From assembly GCA_004298725.1 (NCBI GenBank), contig SCQA01000162.1, forward strand, positions 1 through 14,893: 14,893 bases of DNA, read 5' to 3'. Below, piece after piece: positions 1-7,039 of the stretch (positions are counted from its first letter, which is position 1; every line of letters begins with the position of its first letter). This DNA comes from a bacterium (GTDB lineage Bacteria > Desulfobacterota > GWC2-55-46). A program made the position numbers and the translations under genes. Under the pieces are notes generated by a model that made no database searches, had not been told where the DNA came from, and saw nothing but the letters and a program-made list of their open reading frames with translations.

Positions 1-22
1 AATGCTCACATATTCGCATCAT
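1..22 (-). CDS. Possible first codons of a further gene, cut by the window edge
   Basis: Two consecutive ATG codons at 22-17 open a frame reading MMRICEH before the window ends. A GGAG ribosome-binding sequence lies on the minus strand at 31-28, five bases before the first ATG, which is good spacing. The gene would be the next in line after the DUF362 gene on the same strand. Only seven codons are visible, so no product can be named and the frame could close by chance soon after the edge. Confidence 0.25.
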
Positions 23-139
23 ATATGCTCCGCTTTTTATTTTCGCCCTGTCTCGACCTTAGAAAAAATTTCTAATTTTTAGGACGCTCTTGATTAAGTA
101 TATTATATGAAAAACCCGTGGCACAAGACCGCGCGAACC

Positions 140-1276
140 TCACAGGCCGGAGATTATCTTTTTTAACCAGCCCTCTTTTACCGTAATGGCTCCTTGCGGG
201 CATATTTCCTGACAACAATAGCACCTGATGCACTTATCGTAATTTATCTCTATGCGCCTTGCCTTGCCCATAATACCAGGCGGGCACGTGTCAACGCAAA
301 CAGAGCAGAGCGTGCATTTATCGTGGTGAATACGCGGTCTTGCCGTAAGCGCCTTTCTGACTCGCCTGTCTAAGAAATCCGGCAGTTTTGCCGCGAAGTT
401 GGCGCTTATAAGCGGGGGAAACTTAAACCCCCTTACCTTTACATCGCAGATCATTTCACCTACCACATCCACGCAATGCACATTGGCTGTTTTAATGCCC
501 TGCCCCGCGGCAACCGCTAAAATCGGCAAATCCTCGGCCCTTGCCGATAACGTCTCGGCGGCTACGGCGTCCATCGCAATAGCGTCTTCTGAGGCAAATA
601 ACAGGCCAAGGTGTTTCGGCTCGCCGCTTGCCGGGCCGTTTCCCTCCATGGCGACAACGGCGTCCATTATGGTAAGCCTCGGCTTAATAAAAAGGTACAG
701 GTCGAGTATCATACCCGCAAAGGCCAACGTGTCGGTTCCGGCGGCAAGGTGCCACTGGGGCTTTCTCTTGCCCGGCACACAACCGAAGATGTTCTTAACG
801 CCAAGCGTCAAATACATCTGCACGTGCGTTTTTAGCTTCGGCACGCTTATAATGCCGTCAAACCCAAGCGCTTCGCCTGAAACCTCAAGCCGCTTGAAGA
901 CGCCGCCTGACGAGTTTTCACGCACGACGGCGTCTTTAAGGTCAATAAGCTCGGTGCCCGTTGAAACGCACGCCTCTAAAACGCCGCACTTTTCAGCTAC
1001 CTTCTTCGCTGTGCCAAGCCCGGGGCTGTCCCCCACGGTTGGAAATGCCCCTGCCTCCTTTACAAGGCGAATAATTACTTTGACAACAACAGGATGCGTT
1101 GTGGCCGCGGCCTCGGCAGAGTGCGCCGCAAGGAGGTTCGGTTTAACAAGTATCCTCTCCCCGCGTTTTACAAACCTCTCCATGCCGCCAATCAGCGCGA
1201 CAAGCTCTTTCACTTTTCTGTAAACTTCGTCTTCAGCGTAAGAACCGCATTTTTGTATGGCAACCTTTTTCTTCAT
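140..1276 (-). CDS. DUF362 domain protein with two C-terminal [4Fe-4S] ferredoxin clusters
   Basis: This 378-residue protein has an N-terminal DUF362 domain (about residues 5-300). Recognisable family stretches are ILVKPNLL at 42-49, VGDSPG at 81-86 and the PKLKTH...GVKNIFGCVPG region at 146-169. A bacterial-type 2x[4Fe-4S] ferredoxin module follows. Its ligands are C321, C324, C327, C331 and C349, C352, C355, C359, both in the CxxCxxCxxxCP pattern. There is no signal peptide or membrane segment, so it is probably cytoplasmic. The function of DUF362 proteins is not established; the clusters point to electron transfer. The gene lies 108 bases downstream of ligA, with no terminator clearly separating them. 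No strong ribosome binding site precedes the ATG; the nearest is a distant AAAGG. The length and both clusters look intact. The domain call is confident, the role unknown. Confidence 0.88.
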   Translation of the reverse strand: MKKKVAIQKCGSYAEDEVYRKVKELVALIGGMERFVKRGERILVKPNLLAAHSAEAAATTHPVVVKVIIRLVKEAGAFPTVGDSPGLGTAKKVAEKCGVLEACVSTGTELIDLKDAVVRENSSGGVFKRLEVSGEALGFDGIISVPKLKTHVQMYLTLGVKNIFGCVPGKRKPQWHLAAGTDTLAFAGMILDLYLFIKPRLTIMDAVVAMEGNGPASGEPKHLGLLFASEDAIAMDAVAAETLSARAEDLPILAVAAGQGIKTANVHCVDVVGEMICDVKVRGFKFPPLISANFAAKLPDFLDRRVRKALTARPRIHHDKCTLCSVCVDTCPPGIMGKARRIEINYDKCIRCYCCQEICPQGAITVKEGWLKKIISGL

Positions 1277-1359
1277 GAAAGCTTTTTTAGCCTTTACACC
1301 GCAGTTTTACAGGGTAGTCTATGCCCTCGTATATTAGCATCGGTAACTTTTAAAATTCA

Positions 1360-1377
1360 GCGAAACTTAAGTCTCGC
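1360..1377 (-). terminator. Short palindrome after ligA, weak terminator candidate
   Basis: On the minus strand this is GCGAGAC-TTAA-GTTTCGC, a 7-base-pair stem (one G-U pair) closing a TTAA loop. It begins eight bases after the ligA stop codon. The sequence that follows, TGAATTTTAAAAG, is T-containing but not a proper U tract. It could be a weak terminator or processing site, or a palindromic protein-binding site. Confidence 0.25.
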
Positions 1378-1384
1378 ACTACAT

Positions 1385-3418
1385 CTACATGGTTTTAAGC
1401 GCGCCAGCTTCCAAAAGCGTTTTAAATTCATCCTCGCTTATTATCTTAAGCCCCATTGTTTTTGCCTTTTCAAGCTTTGAGCCGGGGTCACCGCCGGCAA
1501 CCACGTAGTCAACCTTTTTGCCCGCGCTCTGCGCTACGCGCCCGCCAGCGGCTTCCACGCGGGCTTTTGCCTCGTCCCTTGAGAATTCCGAAAGCGTGCC
1601 GGTAAAGAGAAAAATTTTATTGGAAAGCACGCCCTTTTCAATTGGCTTGACTTCTTTAAACTCAACGCCCGCTTTTTTGAGTTTCTCAATAACTTTCGCG
1701 TTTTCTGCGCCGCTGAAAAAATCTTGTATGCTCTTTGTTATTTCAGGACCTATTTCACGGATATTCAAAAGAGCCTCCCTATCCGCCGTCATAAGCTTAT
1801 CAATACTGCCGAAGGCTCCGGCAAGAACCTTTGACACGTGCTCGCCGACCCCGTGTATTCCAAGCGCGTAGATAAGCCTGTCAAGGGCCGGATGCTTGCT
1901 CCTTTCAATTGCGTCAAGCAGGTTCTCGGCGGACTTTTCGCCCCATCTTTCAAGCGTCAGTATATCGTCTTTTGTCAGCGAATATAAACCGGCTACGTCC
2001 TTCACAATGCCCGCGTCAACAAACTGCACAACATGCGCCTCCCCGAGGCCGTCAATGTCCATGGCGCGTTTGGAGGCAAAGTGAGCGATTGACTGCTGTA
2101 ACTGGGCCGGGCACGAAAGCCCGCCGGTGCAGAAGTGAAGCGCTCCGTCTTTTTCCACCTCTGCGCCGCATACCGGGCACGCGTCAGGCATTTTAAACGG
2201 TTTTGCGTTATGCGGCCTTTTTTCTTTAACGACATACGACACTTCCGGTATTACGTCTCCGGCGCGCTGAACAACCACGGTGTCGCCAACGCGCACGTCT
2301 TTTCTCTCTACTTCGTCCTGATTATGAAGCGTCGCTCTTTCAATGGTAACGCCGCCCACGATAACCGGACTAAGCATTGCAACGGGCGTAAGCGCGCCGG
2401 TTCTTCCTACGCCGACTATTATTTCACGCACAACGGTTTCTTCCTGCCTCGCCGCGAATTTGTACGCAATGGCCCATCTTGGGCTTCTTGATATTACACC
2501 GAGGCGGTTTTGCAAGCTGAAATTGTTGACTTTTATCACAACGCCGTCAAGCTCGTAATTCAGGCTGTCGCGCTTTTTTTCAATTTCCCCGTGGTAATCA
2601 AGCACGGCCTCGATGCCGGTGACAACCTTTACCAAAGGGTTGATTTTCAGGCCGGTTTTTTTTAAGAACTCAAGGCTTTCAAAATGAGTTTGAAACGACG
2701 CCCCTTCAACAGAACCTATGCCGTAGCAAAATATATCAAGCGGCCTTCCAGCTGTTATCTTAGGGTCAAGCTGGCGCAGGGACCCGGCGGCGGCGTTACG
2801 CGGGTTCGCGAATACCTGCTCACCTGCCTTTTCACGCTCCGAGTTCAATTTTTTAAAACTGTCGAGCGGCAAAAAAACCTCTCCGCGCACTTCAATAAGC
2901 GTTGACAAAGCCTTGGCGGAAGGCGAAAGCGATAACGGTATGGAGCGGACGGTTTTAAGATTACTTGTTACGTCTTCCCCGGCATAGCCGTCCCCGCGAG
3001 TGGAACCCTTGATGAAAACGCCGTTCTCATAAACAAGCTCAACTGCGAGGCCGTCCATCTTGGGTTCGGCAACGTATTCTATTTGCCCATTTAAAGGCAT
3101 GTCAAGCAGGCGCTTTATCTTTGCGTCAAAATCAATGGCTTCTTCTTTTGCAAGGGCATTGGCAAGAGAGAGCATGGGTATCGTGTGCGTAATGGTACCG
3201 AAAGACTCAAGAGGCTTGGCCCCGACCCTCTGCGTGGGCGAATCAGGCGTGATAAGCTCCGGGTACAGCGCTTCGAGCTTGGCAAGCCGCTTCATCAGGC
3301 GGTCGTACTCGGCGTCCGTCACAACAGGGCTGTCAAGCACGTAATAGCGATAATTATGTTGGTTTATCTCGCGCCGCAAGCGCTCTATTTCAGCCTTTTC
3401 TTCTTTTTCATTGGCCAT
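1385..3418 (-). CDS. ligA: NAD+-dependent DNA ligase LigA
   Basis: LigA seals 3'-OH/5'-phosphate nicks in double-stranded DNA using NAD+, joining Okazaki fragments and completing repair in the cytoplasm. At 677 residues it has the usual full length. The order of domains is normal: Ia domain with HNYRYYVLD at 21-29, the adenylation domain with the active-site motif KMDG (lysine 120), and EVRGE at 176-180. Then come the OB fold, a four-cysteine zinc finger (C414, C417, C430, C436), a helix-hairpin-helix region (about 450-575) and a C-terminal BRCT domain (about 596-675). The start fits the alignment with the family, but no ribosome binding site is visible before the ATG, and a candidate promoter ends almost at the start codon. 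The terminator at 3484-3525 isolates it from the upstream regulator gene. Identification is certain. Confidence 0.98.
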   Translation of the reverse strand: MANEKEEKAEIERLRREINQHNYRYYVLDSPVVTDAEYDRLMKRLAKLEALYPELITPDSPTQRVGAKPLESFGTITHTIPMLSLANALAKEEAIDFDAKIKRLLDMPLNGQIEYVAEPKMDGLAVELVYENGVFIKGSTRGDGYAGEDVTSNLKTVRSIPLSLSPSAKALSTLIEVRGEVFLPLDSFKKLNSEREKAGEQVFANPRNAAAGSLRQLDPKITAGRPLDIFCYGIGSVEGASFQTHFESLEFLKKTGLKINPLVKVVTGIEAVLDYHGEIEKKRDSLNYELDGVVIKVNNFSLQNRLGVISRSPRWAIAYKFAARQEETVVREIIVGVGRTGALTPVAMLSPVIVGGVTIERATLHNQDEVERKDVRVGDTVVVQRAGDVIPEVSYVVKEKRPHNAKPFKMPDACPVCGAEVEKDGALHFCTGGLSCPAQLQQSIAHFASKRAMDIDGLGEAHVVQFVDAGIVKDVAGLYSLTKDDILTLERWGEKSAENLLDAIERSKHPALDRLIYALGIHGVGEHVSKVLAGAFGSIDKLMTADREALLNIREIGPEITKSIQDFFSGAENAKVIEKLKKAGVEFKEVKPIEKGVLSNKIFLFTGTLSEFSRDEAKARVEAAGGRVAQSAGKKVDYVVAGGDPGSKLEKAKTMGLKIISEDEFKTLLEAGALKTM

Positions 3419-3424
3419 ACAATA

Positions 3425-3453
3425 TTTTTAACACAGGGCGGAAGGGAGGTCAA
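3425..3453 (-). promoter_or_regulatory. Candidate sigma-70 promoter of ligA, very close to the start codon
   Basis: On the minus strand TTGACC (3453-3448) is separated by 17 bases from TAAAAA (3430-3425). The -35 matches the consensus TTGACA at five of six positions and the -10 matches TATAAT at four of six. Transcription would begin about seven bases later, which is at or next to the ligA ATG (3418-3416). That agrees with the absence of a ribosome binding site and would give a leaderless or nearly leaderless message. The weak -10 keeps confidence low. Confidence 0.35.
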
Positions 3454-3483
3454 CGAGGATGCTTTAAAAGCTTGTTGCGAACA

Positions 3484-3525
3484 CAAAAAAACATGGGGCT
3501 TTTGCCTACGGCAAAAGCCCCATGT
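3484..3525 (-). terminator. Strong intrinsic terminator of the HTH-PilZ gene
   Basis: A perfect 16-base-pair stem (arms 3525-3510 and 3506-3491) closes a 3-base loop. On the minus strand it is followed directly by seven T residues and then GTG. This is a classic rho-independent terminator for transcription coming from the HTH-PilZ gene, whose stop codon is about 55 bases upstream. On the plus strand the hairpin is not followed by a T run, so it acts in one direction only. It lies between that gene and the candidate ligA promoter. Confidence 0.88.
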
Positions 3526-3580
3526 CTCACCTAGTTTTACGCTTGCGCTATAAAATCTAAGTCAACCGGTTCTATTACTC

Positions 3581-4090
3581 TCAATTAACAAGCATGGTGT
3601 TCATTATAGTGGATACGTCCGTCGGCTTCAGCTCTTCAAAACGTACGCCAACCGTCTGTCCGTTCTCTTTGGAGTGAGTCCACATTACCTCTGTAACCGC
3701 GTCAACAGGCCGCTTTGCTCCGTTTGTTTCAAGCAGAAGCGCGACGCGAAGCTTTTCGCCTGTTTTTAACTCGTACGGGGTGCTGAACATTACGCCGCCG
3801 GTGCTAAGATTTTCAGTATAGGATATAAAGCCTGTTGGTTCTTTTTCCCGCGCTTCGGTTTTATGCACATTTATCGGTACGCGAAGATCAACCCGCGGCG
3901 TGTTCCTTGTGTTTTTTACCGCAGTTTTTTCCTTGAACTTTTTTAAAAACTTTATTGCCATGGGGCTTGGCTCAGTCTTGCCCCTTTCCCACCTGTTGAC
4001 AGTGCAAAAACTTACGCCAAGCTCGCGCGCAAACCGCTCCTGCGACCATCCAAGCAACTGCCTTAATTTTTTAATTTCTTCGGGAGCCAT
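3581..4090 (-). CDS. XRE-type HTH / PilZ fusion regulator (predicted cyclic-di-GMP binding)
   Basis: Numbering here is from the first in-frame ATG at 4102 (173 residues). The ATG at 4090 (residue 5) is preferred because GGAGG followed by CGACG stands directly before it, and the upstream ATG overlaps this ribosome binding site. Residues 8-47 form an XRE/Cro-type helix-turn-helix, with WSQERFARELGVS then TVNRWERGKTEP. A short basic linker follows. A PilZ domain occupies about 68-168 and keeps both cyclic-di-GMP signatures: RxxxR (R70, R74) and NxSxxG (N98, S100, G103). It is probably a cytoplasmic DNA-binding protein that senses the second messenger, but its targets are unknown. It has its own promoter and terminator, so it is a single-gene unit between the cobalamin operon and ligA. 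The domain architecture is clear; the link to either neighbour is not. Confidence 0.87.
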   Translation of the reverse strand: MAPEEIKKLRQLLGWSQERFARELGVSFCTVNRWERGKTEPSPMAIKFLKKFKEKTAVKNTRNTPRVDLRVPINVHKTEAREKEPTGFISYTENLSTGGVMFSTPYELKTGEKLRVALLLETNGAKRPVDAVTEVMWTHSKENGQTVGVRFEELKPTDVSTIMNTMLVN

Positions 4091-4138
4091 CGTCGCCTCC
4101 ATTTATTAAGTATGTAAAAACAAAAATTAACATCAGCC

Positions 4139-4159
4139 CCGGCACATTGCGCGCGCCGG
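4139..4159 (-). other. GC-rich hairpin in the leader of the HTH-PilZ gene
   Basis: On the minus strand CCGGCGC and GTGCCGG pair (seven pairs, one G-U) around a GCGCAAT loop. It lies between the promoter and the start codon. A T-rich stretch (TTAATTTTTGTTTTT) begins about nine bases after it, too far for a standard intrinsic terminator. It may affect leader structure or attenuation. The evidence is only the fold and the location. Confidence 0.3.
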
Positions 4160-4204
4160 ATTGCTGAAAAATTCAACTAACTTCACTTGCGAATGATTGA
4201 TAGT

Positions 4205-4234
4205 GTTATAGCACATGTAAACATTGTATTTCAA
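4205..4234 (-). promoter_or_regulatory. Sigma-70-type promoter of the HTH-PilZ gene
   Basis: On the minus strand TTGAAA (4234-4229) and TATAAC (4210-4205) are 18 bases apart. A TG lies just upstream of the -10 (TGC-TATAAC), as in extended -10 promoters. It lies in the 186-base AT-rich gap after cbiH, about 115 bases before the start codon of the HTH-PilZ gene. That leaves a leader containing the 4139-4159 hairpin. No clear terminator was found between the cbiH stop and this promoter, so read-through from the cobalamin operon is also possible. Confidence 0.55.
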
Positions 4235-4288
4235 GTCTTTTTTTAGCGGTAGTTAGGTTTTTTGTTGAAAACGGCACAAGGCAACCTC

Positions 4289-5107
4289 TTAATTAATTTT
4301 TATGTTATAACCTCTCGGCGTTATCATTGATTTACCGGATGTATAGGTATTTGAATTACCGATAAGCAATATTGTCAGCATATCAATAGTCTCGTAAAAA
4401 GCGCCAAGACCGTTAAGGGTAGTAAGCGTCACGCTTTCTTCCTGCCTTGTGGCATTCCTTACAATGCCGACCGGTGTACTGCCATTTCTATATTGTAGCA
4501 CTATTTCGACCGCTTGGGAGAGGTTTGCCTTTCTTTGCGAACTTTTCGGATTATAAAGCGCTATGACAAAATCCGCCTGAACTGCGGCTTTAAGACGATT
4601 TTCAATAACTGCCCACGGCGTAAGGAGGTCTGAAAGGGATATTGAAGCAAAGTCGTGCATCAAAGGCGCGCCGAGAATTGCCGCGGCGCTTACAAAAGCA
4701 GGCACACCCGGAATTACTTCAATTTTAATGGCGCCTTCTCCGTTGTTAGGGCCTGTTAAAACCCCCTTTGCCTCGGCAATTTGCAGTATAAGCCCGGCCA
4801 TGCCGTAAATGCCCGCGTCGCCGGAAGAAACAACGGCCACACGCGCGCCGCTCAGGGCAAACTCAATAGCCTTTTCACAACGCTCCACCTCCTGAGTCAT
4901 GGCGGAGGTAAAAACCTCCTTGCCTTTAATAAGCTCCGCCACAAGAGCGACATAACGCGTATAGCCGACAACAACGTCGGCAGAGGCAAGCGCGTCCTTT
5001 GCTTTTTGGGTAAGGTGGCAAGCCGCGCCCGGGCCGATGCCGACTACCGAAAGCTCGCCTTTGCGGCCGCCAGCGTAATGTTTCTTGTCCGTATCTTTTT
5101 GAACCAT
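4289..5107 (-). CDS. cbiH: Cobalt-factor III / precorrin-3B C17-methyltransferase CbiH
   Basis: CbiH uses S-adenosylmethionine to methylate C17 and contract the macrocycle of cobalt-factor III, giving cobalt-precorrin-4 in the anaerobic B12 pathway. The 272-residue protein has the tetrapyrrole methylase fold, with VVGIGPG at 21-27, GYTRYV at 48-53 and the family-specific SSGDAGIYGM at 94-103. VIPGVPAF and ALYNPKSSQR follow further on. The start at 5107 overlaps the end of cbiG by 64 bases. There is no later ATG, GTG or TTG before the GIGPG motif, and AGGAG stands about ten bases upstream, so the overlap looks real and leaves about 17 extra N-terminal residues. It is the last gene of the cobalamin run. 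No terminator is evident after it. Confidence 0.95.
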   Translation of the reverse strand: MVQKDTDKKHYAGGRKGELSVVGIGPGAACHLTQKAKDALASADVVVGYTRYVALVAELIKGKEVFTSAMTQEVERCEKAIEFALSGARVAVVSSGDAGIYGMAGLILQIAEAKGVLTGPNNGEGAIKIEVIPGVPAFVSAAAILGAPLMHDFASISLSDLLTPWAVIENRLKAAVQADFVIALYNPKSSQRKANLSQAVEIVLQYRNGSTPVGIVRNATRQEESVTLTTLNGLGAFYETIDMLTILLIGNSNTYTSGKSMITPRGYNIKIN

Positions 5108-6132
5108 AATCTTTTAGCTCCTGATGATAACAACGCGGACGGCTCTGCCACGGCAAAAGCGCCCGTGTTTTTTAAAGCCGCCTGCGATACGCCGGAAGGC
5201 GGTTTTTTAGTGTTAAGTTCCGCTACGCCGTAAAATTCAATTGAAAGCCTTGCTTTAGTTGCGTAATCCAGAATGCCCTGCTCGGTTTTTTTTATGTCAA
5301 TCGTGGCAAAGTTGCGTATTGAAAGCGTTGAAAGCCCGTGAACACGAAATGCCGCTTTAACGGCCTTTTCAACTTCCTTAACGCTCACTCCTTTTTTACA
5401 ACCGATGCCGACGCTGAATTCACGCGGCCTGAGCATTAAGGTTCGGGTTTTCAGCGTCCGCTGAACGGGATAATCCGCACTGCTTGTTATCACTACAAAA
5501 ACAGCTGAATCGGACGGACGAGCTGGAAGTTTTTTCGCAAAATGAAAGAGCACCTTGCCTTTGCCGACACCGAATGTTTTTTTCAAGGCTGAAAGCCTTT
5601 TACGATTGCGGTCAATTATAAATATAGCAGAACCGTTTAATATGGCGGAATTGATAACCTTTATTTTTTTTACATCCTCTATAACCGAAGATGTTTTTGC
5701 GGCAATCTCCTCCACGCAGGGAAGAAAACGCGAGTCCGTCGCGGTGGTTATAACAGGCACCGCGCCGATAATTGCCGCTACTTCACCTGCAAGGGCGTTT
5801 GCTCCGCCAAGGTGACCGGAGACAAGGCTTATGGCAAAACGGGCCAAATCGTCAACAACAACCACTGCCGGGTCAATGTTTTTCGCGCCAAGTAGCGGCG
5901 CTACCACCCTTACGGCAATACCCGTTGCCGAAAAAAAAATTAGAGCGTCGCAGTTTTTAAAGGTTTTTTTTGCTAAGAGCCTAAGCCCGCCTGACTTCAG
6001 CTTATCCGGCGGATAAAGCAGGGCGTTTTTAAAACACGCCTTTAGTTTTTTAGCGTACGCTAAAGAATTAGGGGTAAGCGCGAAGAGAGCGATTTTTTTA
6101 TCTTTAAAAGTTTTTGAAGATTCCATTTGCAT
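5044..6132 (-). CDS. cbiG: Cobalt-precorrin-5A hydrolase CbiG
   Basis: CbiG opens the delta-lactone of cobalt-precorrin-5A and releases acetaldehyde to give cobalt-precorrin-5B, the C2-extruding step peculiar to the anaerobic pathway. The 362-residue protein has the N-terminal CbiG domain with its signature at about 67-115 (FSATGIAVR, then GAKNIDPAVVVVDD, then SGHLGGAN). The C-terminal CbiG domain starts at about 238 with GIGCKKG at 242-248. The first ATG (6132) and another two codons later (6126) are both possible starts; neither has a convincing ribosome binding site. It follows a 154-base gap containing repeat-like hairpins, so cbiG-cbiH may depend on read-through or on their own promoter. 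The 3' end overlaps cbiH by 64 bases, which suggests translational coupling. Confidence 0.95.
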   Translation of the reverse strand: MQMESSKTFKDKKIALFALTPNSLAYAKKLKACFKNALLYPPDKLKSGGLRLLAKKTFKNCDALIFFSATGIAVRVVAPLLGAKNIDPAVVVVDDLARFAISLVSGHLGGANALAGEVAAIIGAVPVITTATDSRFLPCVEEIAAKTSSVIEDVKKIKVINSAILNGSAIFIIDRNRKRLSALKKTFGVGKGKVLFHFAKKLPARPSDSAVFVVITSSADYPVQRTLKTRTLMLRPREFSVGIGCKKGVSVKEVEKAVKAAFRVHGLSTLSIRNFATIDIKKTEQGILDYATKARLSIEFYGVAELNTKKPPSGVSQAALKNTGAFAVAEPSALLSSGAKRLWFKKIRTRNITLAAAKASFR

Positions 6133-6159
6133 TAAAGCGCTTCGTGTATTTCCTTTTTT

Positions 6160-6180
6160 CCCCTCCTTGTCAAGGAGGGG
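6160..6180. repeat. Perfect inverted repeat resembling dispersed intergenic (REP/MITE-like) elements
   Basis: CCCCTCCTT-gtc-AAGGAGGGG forms a perfect 9-base-pair stem with a 3-base loop. It is followed on the plus strand by ACTGAGTGGAGGTGGTTT and a second small GGTT/AACC repeat (6194-6211). Hairpins of the CCCTCCTTGTCAAGGAGGG type followed by GGTGGTT are, as I recall, a widespread class of intergenic palindrome in bacterial genomes. The element sits in the gap between the creatininase-family gene and cbiG. The stem is flanked by A residues on the minus-strand 3' side, so it is not a minus-strand intrinsic terminator. Copy number in the genome is unknown from this window. Confidence 0.55.
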
Positions 6181-6216
6181 ACTGAGTGGAGGTGGTTTAA
6201 AAAATCTAACCGCGTT

Positions 6217-6243
6217 TGAGTTGGCTTGAACTCACCTTTTTTT
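6217..6243. other. Second small hairpin in the gap before cbiG
   Basis: TGAGTT-ggcttg-AACTCA forms a 6-base-pair stem with a 6-base loop. On the plus strand it is followed by CC and seven T residues, terminator-like for plus-strand transcripts, although no plus-strand gene is present. On the minus strand it is preceded by an A run. It lies about 45 bases downstream of the creatininase-family stop codon. The stem is weak, so function is uncertain. Confidence 0.25.
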
Positions 6244-6286
6244 AAAAAATAAATTTAAATTGTCCCCGCCGTTTTTTCAACTATCC

Positions 6287-7000
6287 TTACAGCCGTTCCA
6301 TCTGTTTTATAATCTCGCGCACTTTTTTTGCCATTGTCTCGATAAGCGCTTTGCCTTTTTGTGCGCTTGCCTTGGACGGATCCCCCCACACGGCGCCGGG
6401 CCAATATTTAATTTTGTCTTTTACGATAAAAGGCTGTGGAAAATTAGGATATTCTTTTTTTGAACGGCCTTTTACAAGACGCGGAGCAAGGTAAAGCACT
6501 GCGGACGTCTCAAGCTCGCCAGCGTGCGAATCATCTTCCGTTTCCGCCAATTCAGCAAGCTCTTTGCCCATTACGCCGTAAATTGAAAACGCCGCGATCT
6601 TCACGCGGGGCAGGCTTTGTACGAGCGCTTCCGCGGCTTCCTTCATGGCGCTAACGTGCGCGCCTCCGCCGTGGCCGGATATAAGCAAAAAATTCCTGAA
6701 CCCTTTTTTATAAGCGTCTTCAACAAGGTCTTTTGTGATAAGGCGCAGGGTGCGCGGCGTAATGCCGACGGTTCCCGGGTGCTGGCCCGTTGACGTGCAA
6801 ACGCCGTAATGAACAGGCGGGGCTATAAAAGCATTAAGCGTTGAAGATGCATGGTTCAGCGCAGAGGTTATTATGAGCGTGTCGGTGCCCAGCGGCAAAT
6901 GAAGGCCGTGCGCCTCGCAGGTGCCGTATGGAATTATAAGGGTTTTTGTTTTTTTAAGCCCTTTTTTAAAATCCCGCATCGTGATTTCATACAGCAACAT
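6287..7000 (-). CDS. Creatininase-family metal-dependent amidohydrolase within the cobalamin operon
   Basis: The 237-residue protein has the creatininase-family fold markers: PYGTCEAHGLHLPLGTD at 24-40, with predicted metal ligands E29, H31 and D40; ISGHGGG at 107-113 (H110); and SHAGELETS at 158-166. Members hydrolyse cyclic or linear amides: creatininase itself, the riboflavin/F420-pathway formamide hydrolase ArfB, and MftE in mycofactocin maturation. The substrate of this one cannot be read from the sequence. The start gives the usual short lead-in before the first motif; the ribosome binding site is weak. It lies 39 bases after cbiF and upstream of cbiG, in the same direction, so it is probably co-transcribed with the corrin-ring genes. 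No corrin-ring step of the known anaerobic pathway needs such an enzyme. Family assignment is confident, the role is open. Confidence 0.9.
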   Translation of the reverse strand: MLLYEITMRDFKKGLKKTKTLIIPYGTCEAHGLHLPLGTDTLIITSALNHASSTLNAFIAPPVHYGVCTSTGQHPGTVGITPRTLRLITKDLVEDAYKKGFRNFLLISGHGGGAHVSAMKEAAEALVQSLPRVKIAAFSIYGVMGKELAELAETEDDSHAGELETSAVLYLAPRLVKGRSKKEYPNFPQPFIVKDKIKYWPGAVWGDPSKASAQKGKALIETMAKKVREIIKQMERL

Positions 7001-7039
7001 ACGCTTAGCCCCGATAAAATGGAATCAAAAAACAGACCG

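Noticed and set aside
59..75. AT-rich inverted repeat TTAGAA-n5-TTCTAA after the DUF362 gene, considered as a terminator
   Set aside because: The stem is short and lacks G-C pairs, and no U tract follows on the minus strand.
399..1223. Long plus-strand open frame (274 codons) opposite the DUF362 gene
   Set aside because: It is a shadow of a clearly conserved minus-strand gene and shows no domain of its own.
1287..1340. 17-codon minus-strand frame (MLIYEGIDYPVKLRCKG) between ligA and the DUF362 gene
   Set aside because: No ribosome binding site and nothing else supporting translation.
6160..6180. CCCCTCCTT/AAGGAGGGG hairpin considered as an operon terminator before cbiG
   Set aside because: On the minus strand it is followed by A residues instead of T residues, so it is better explained as a dispersed repeat.
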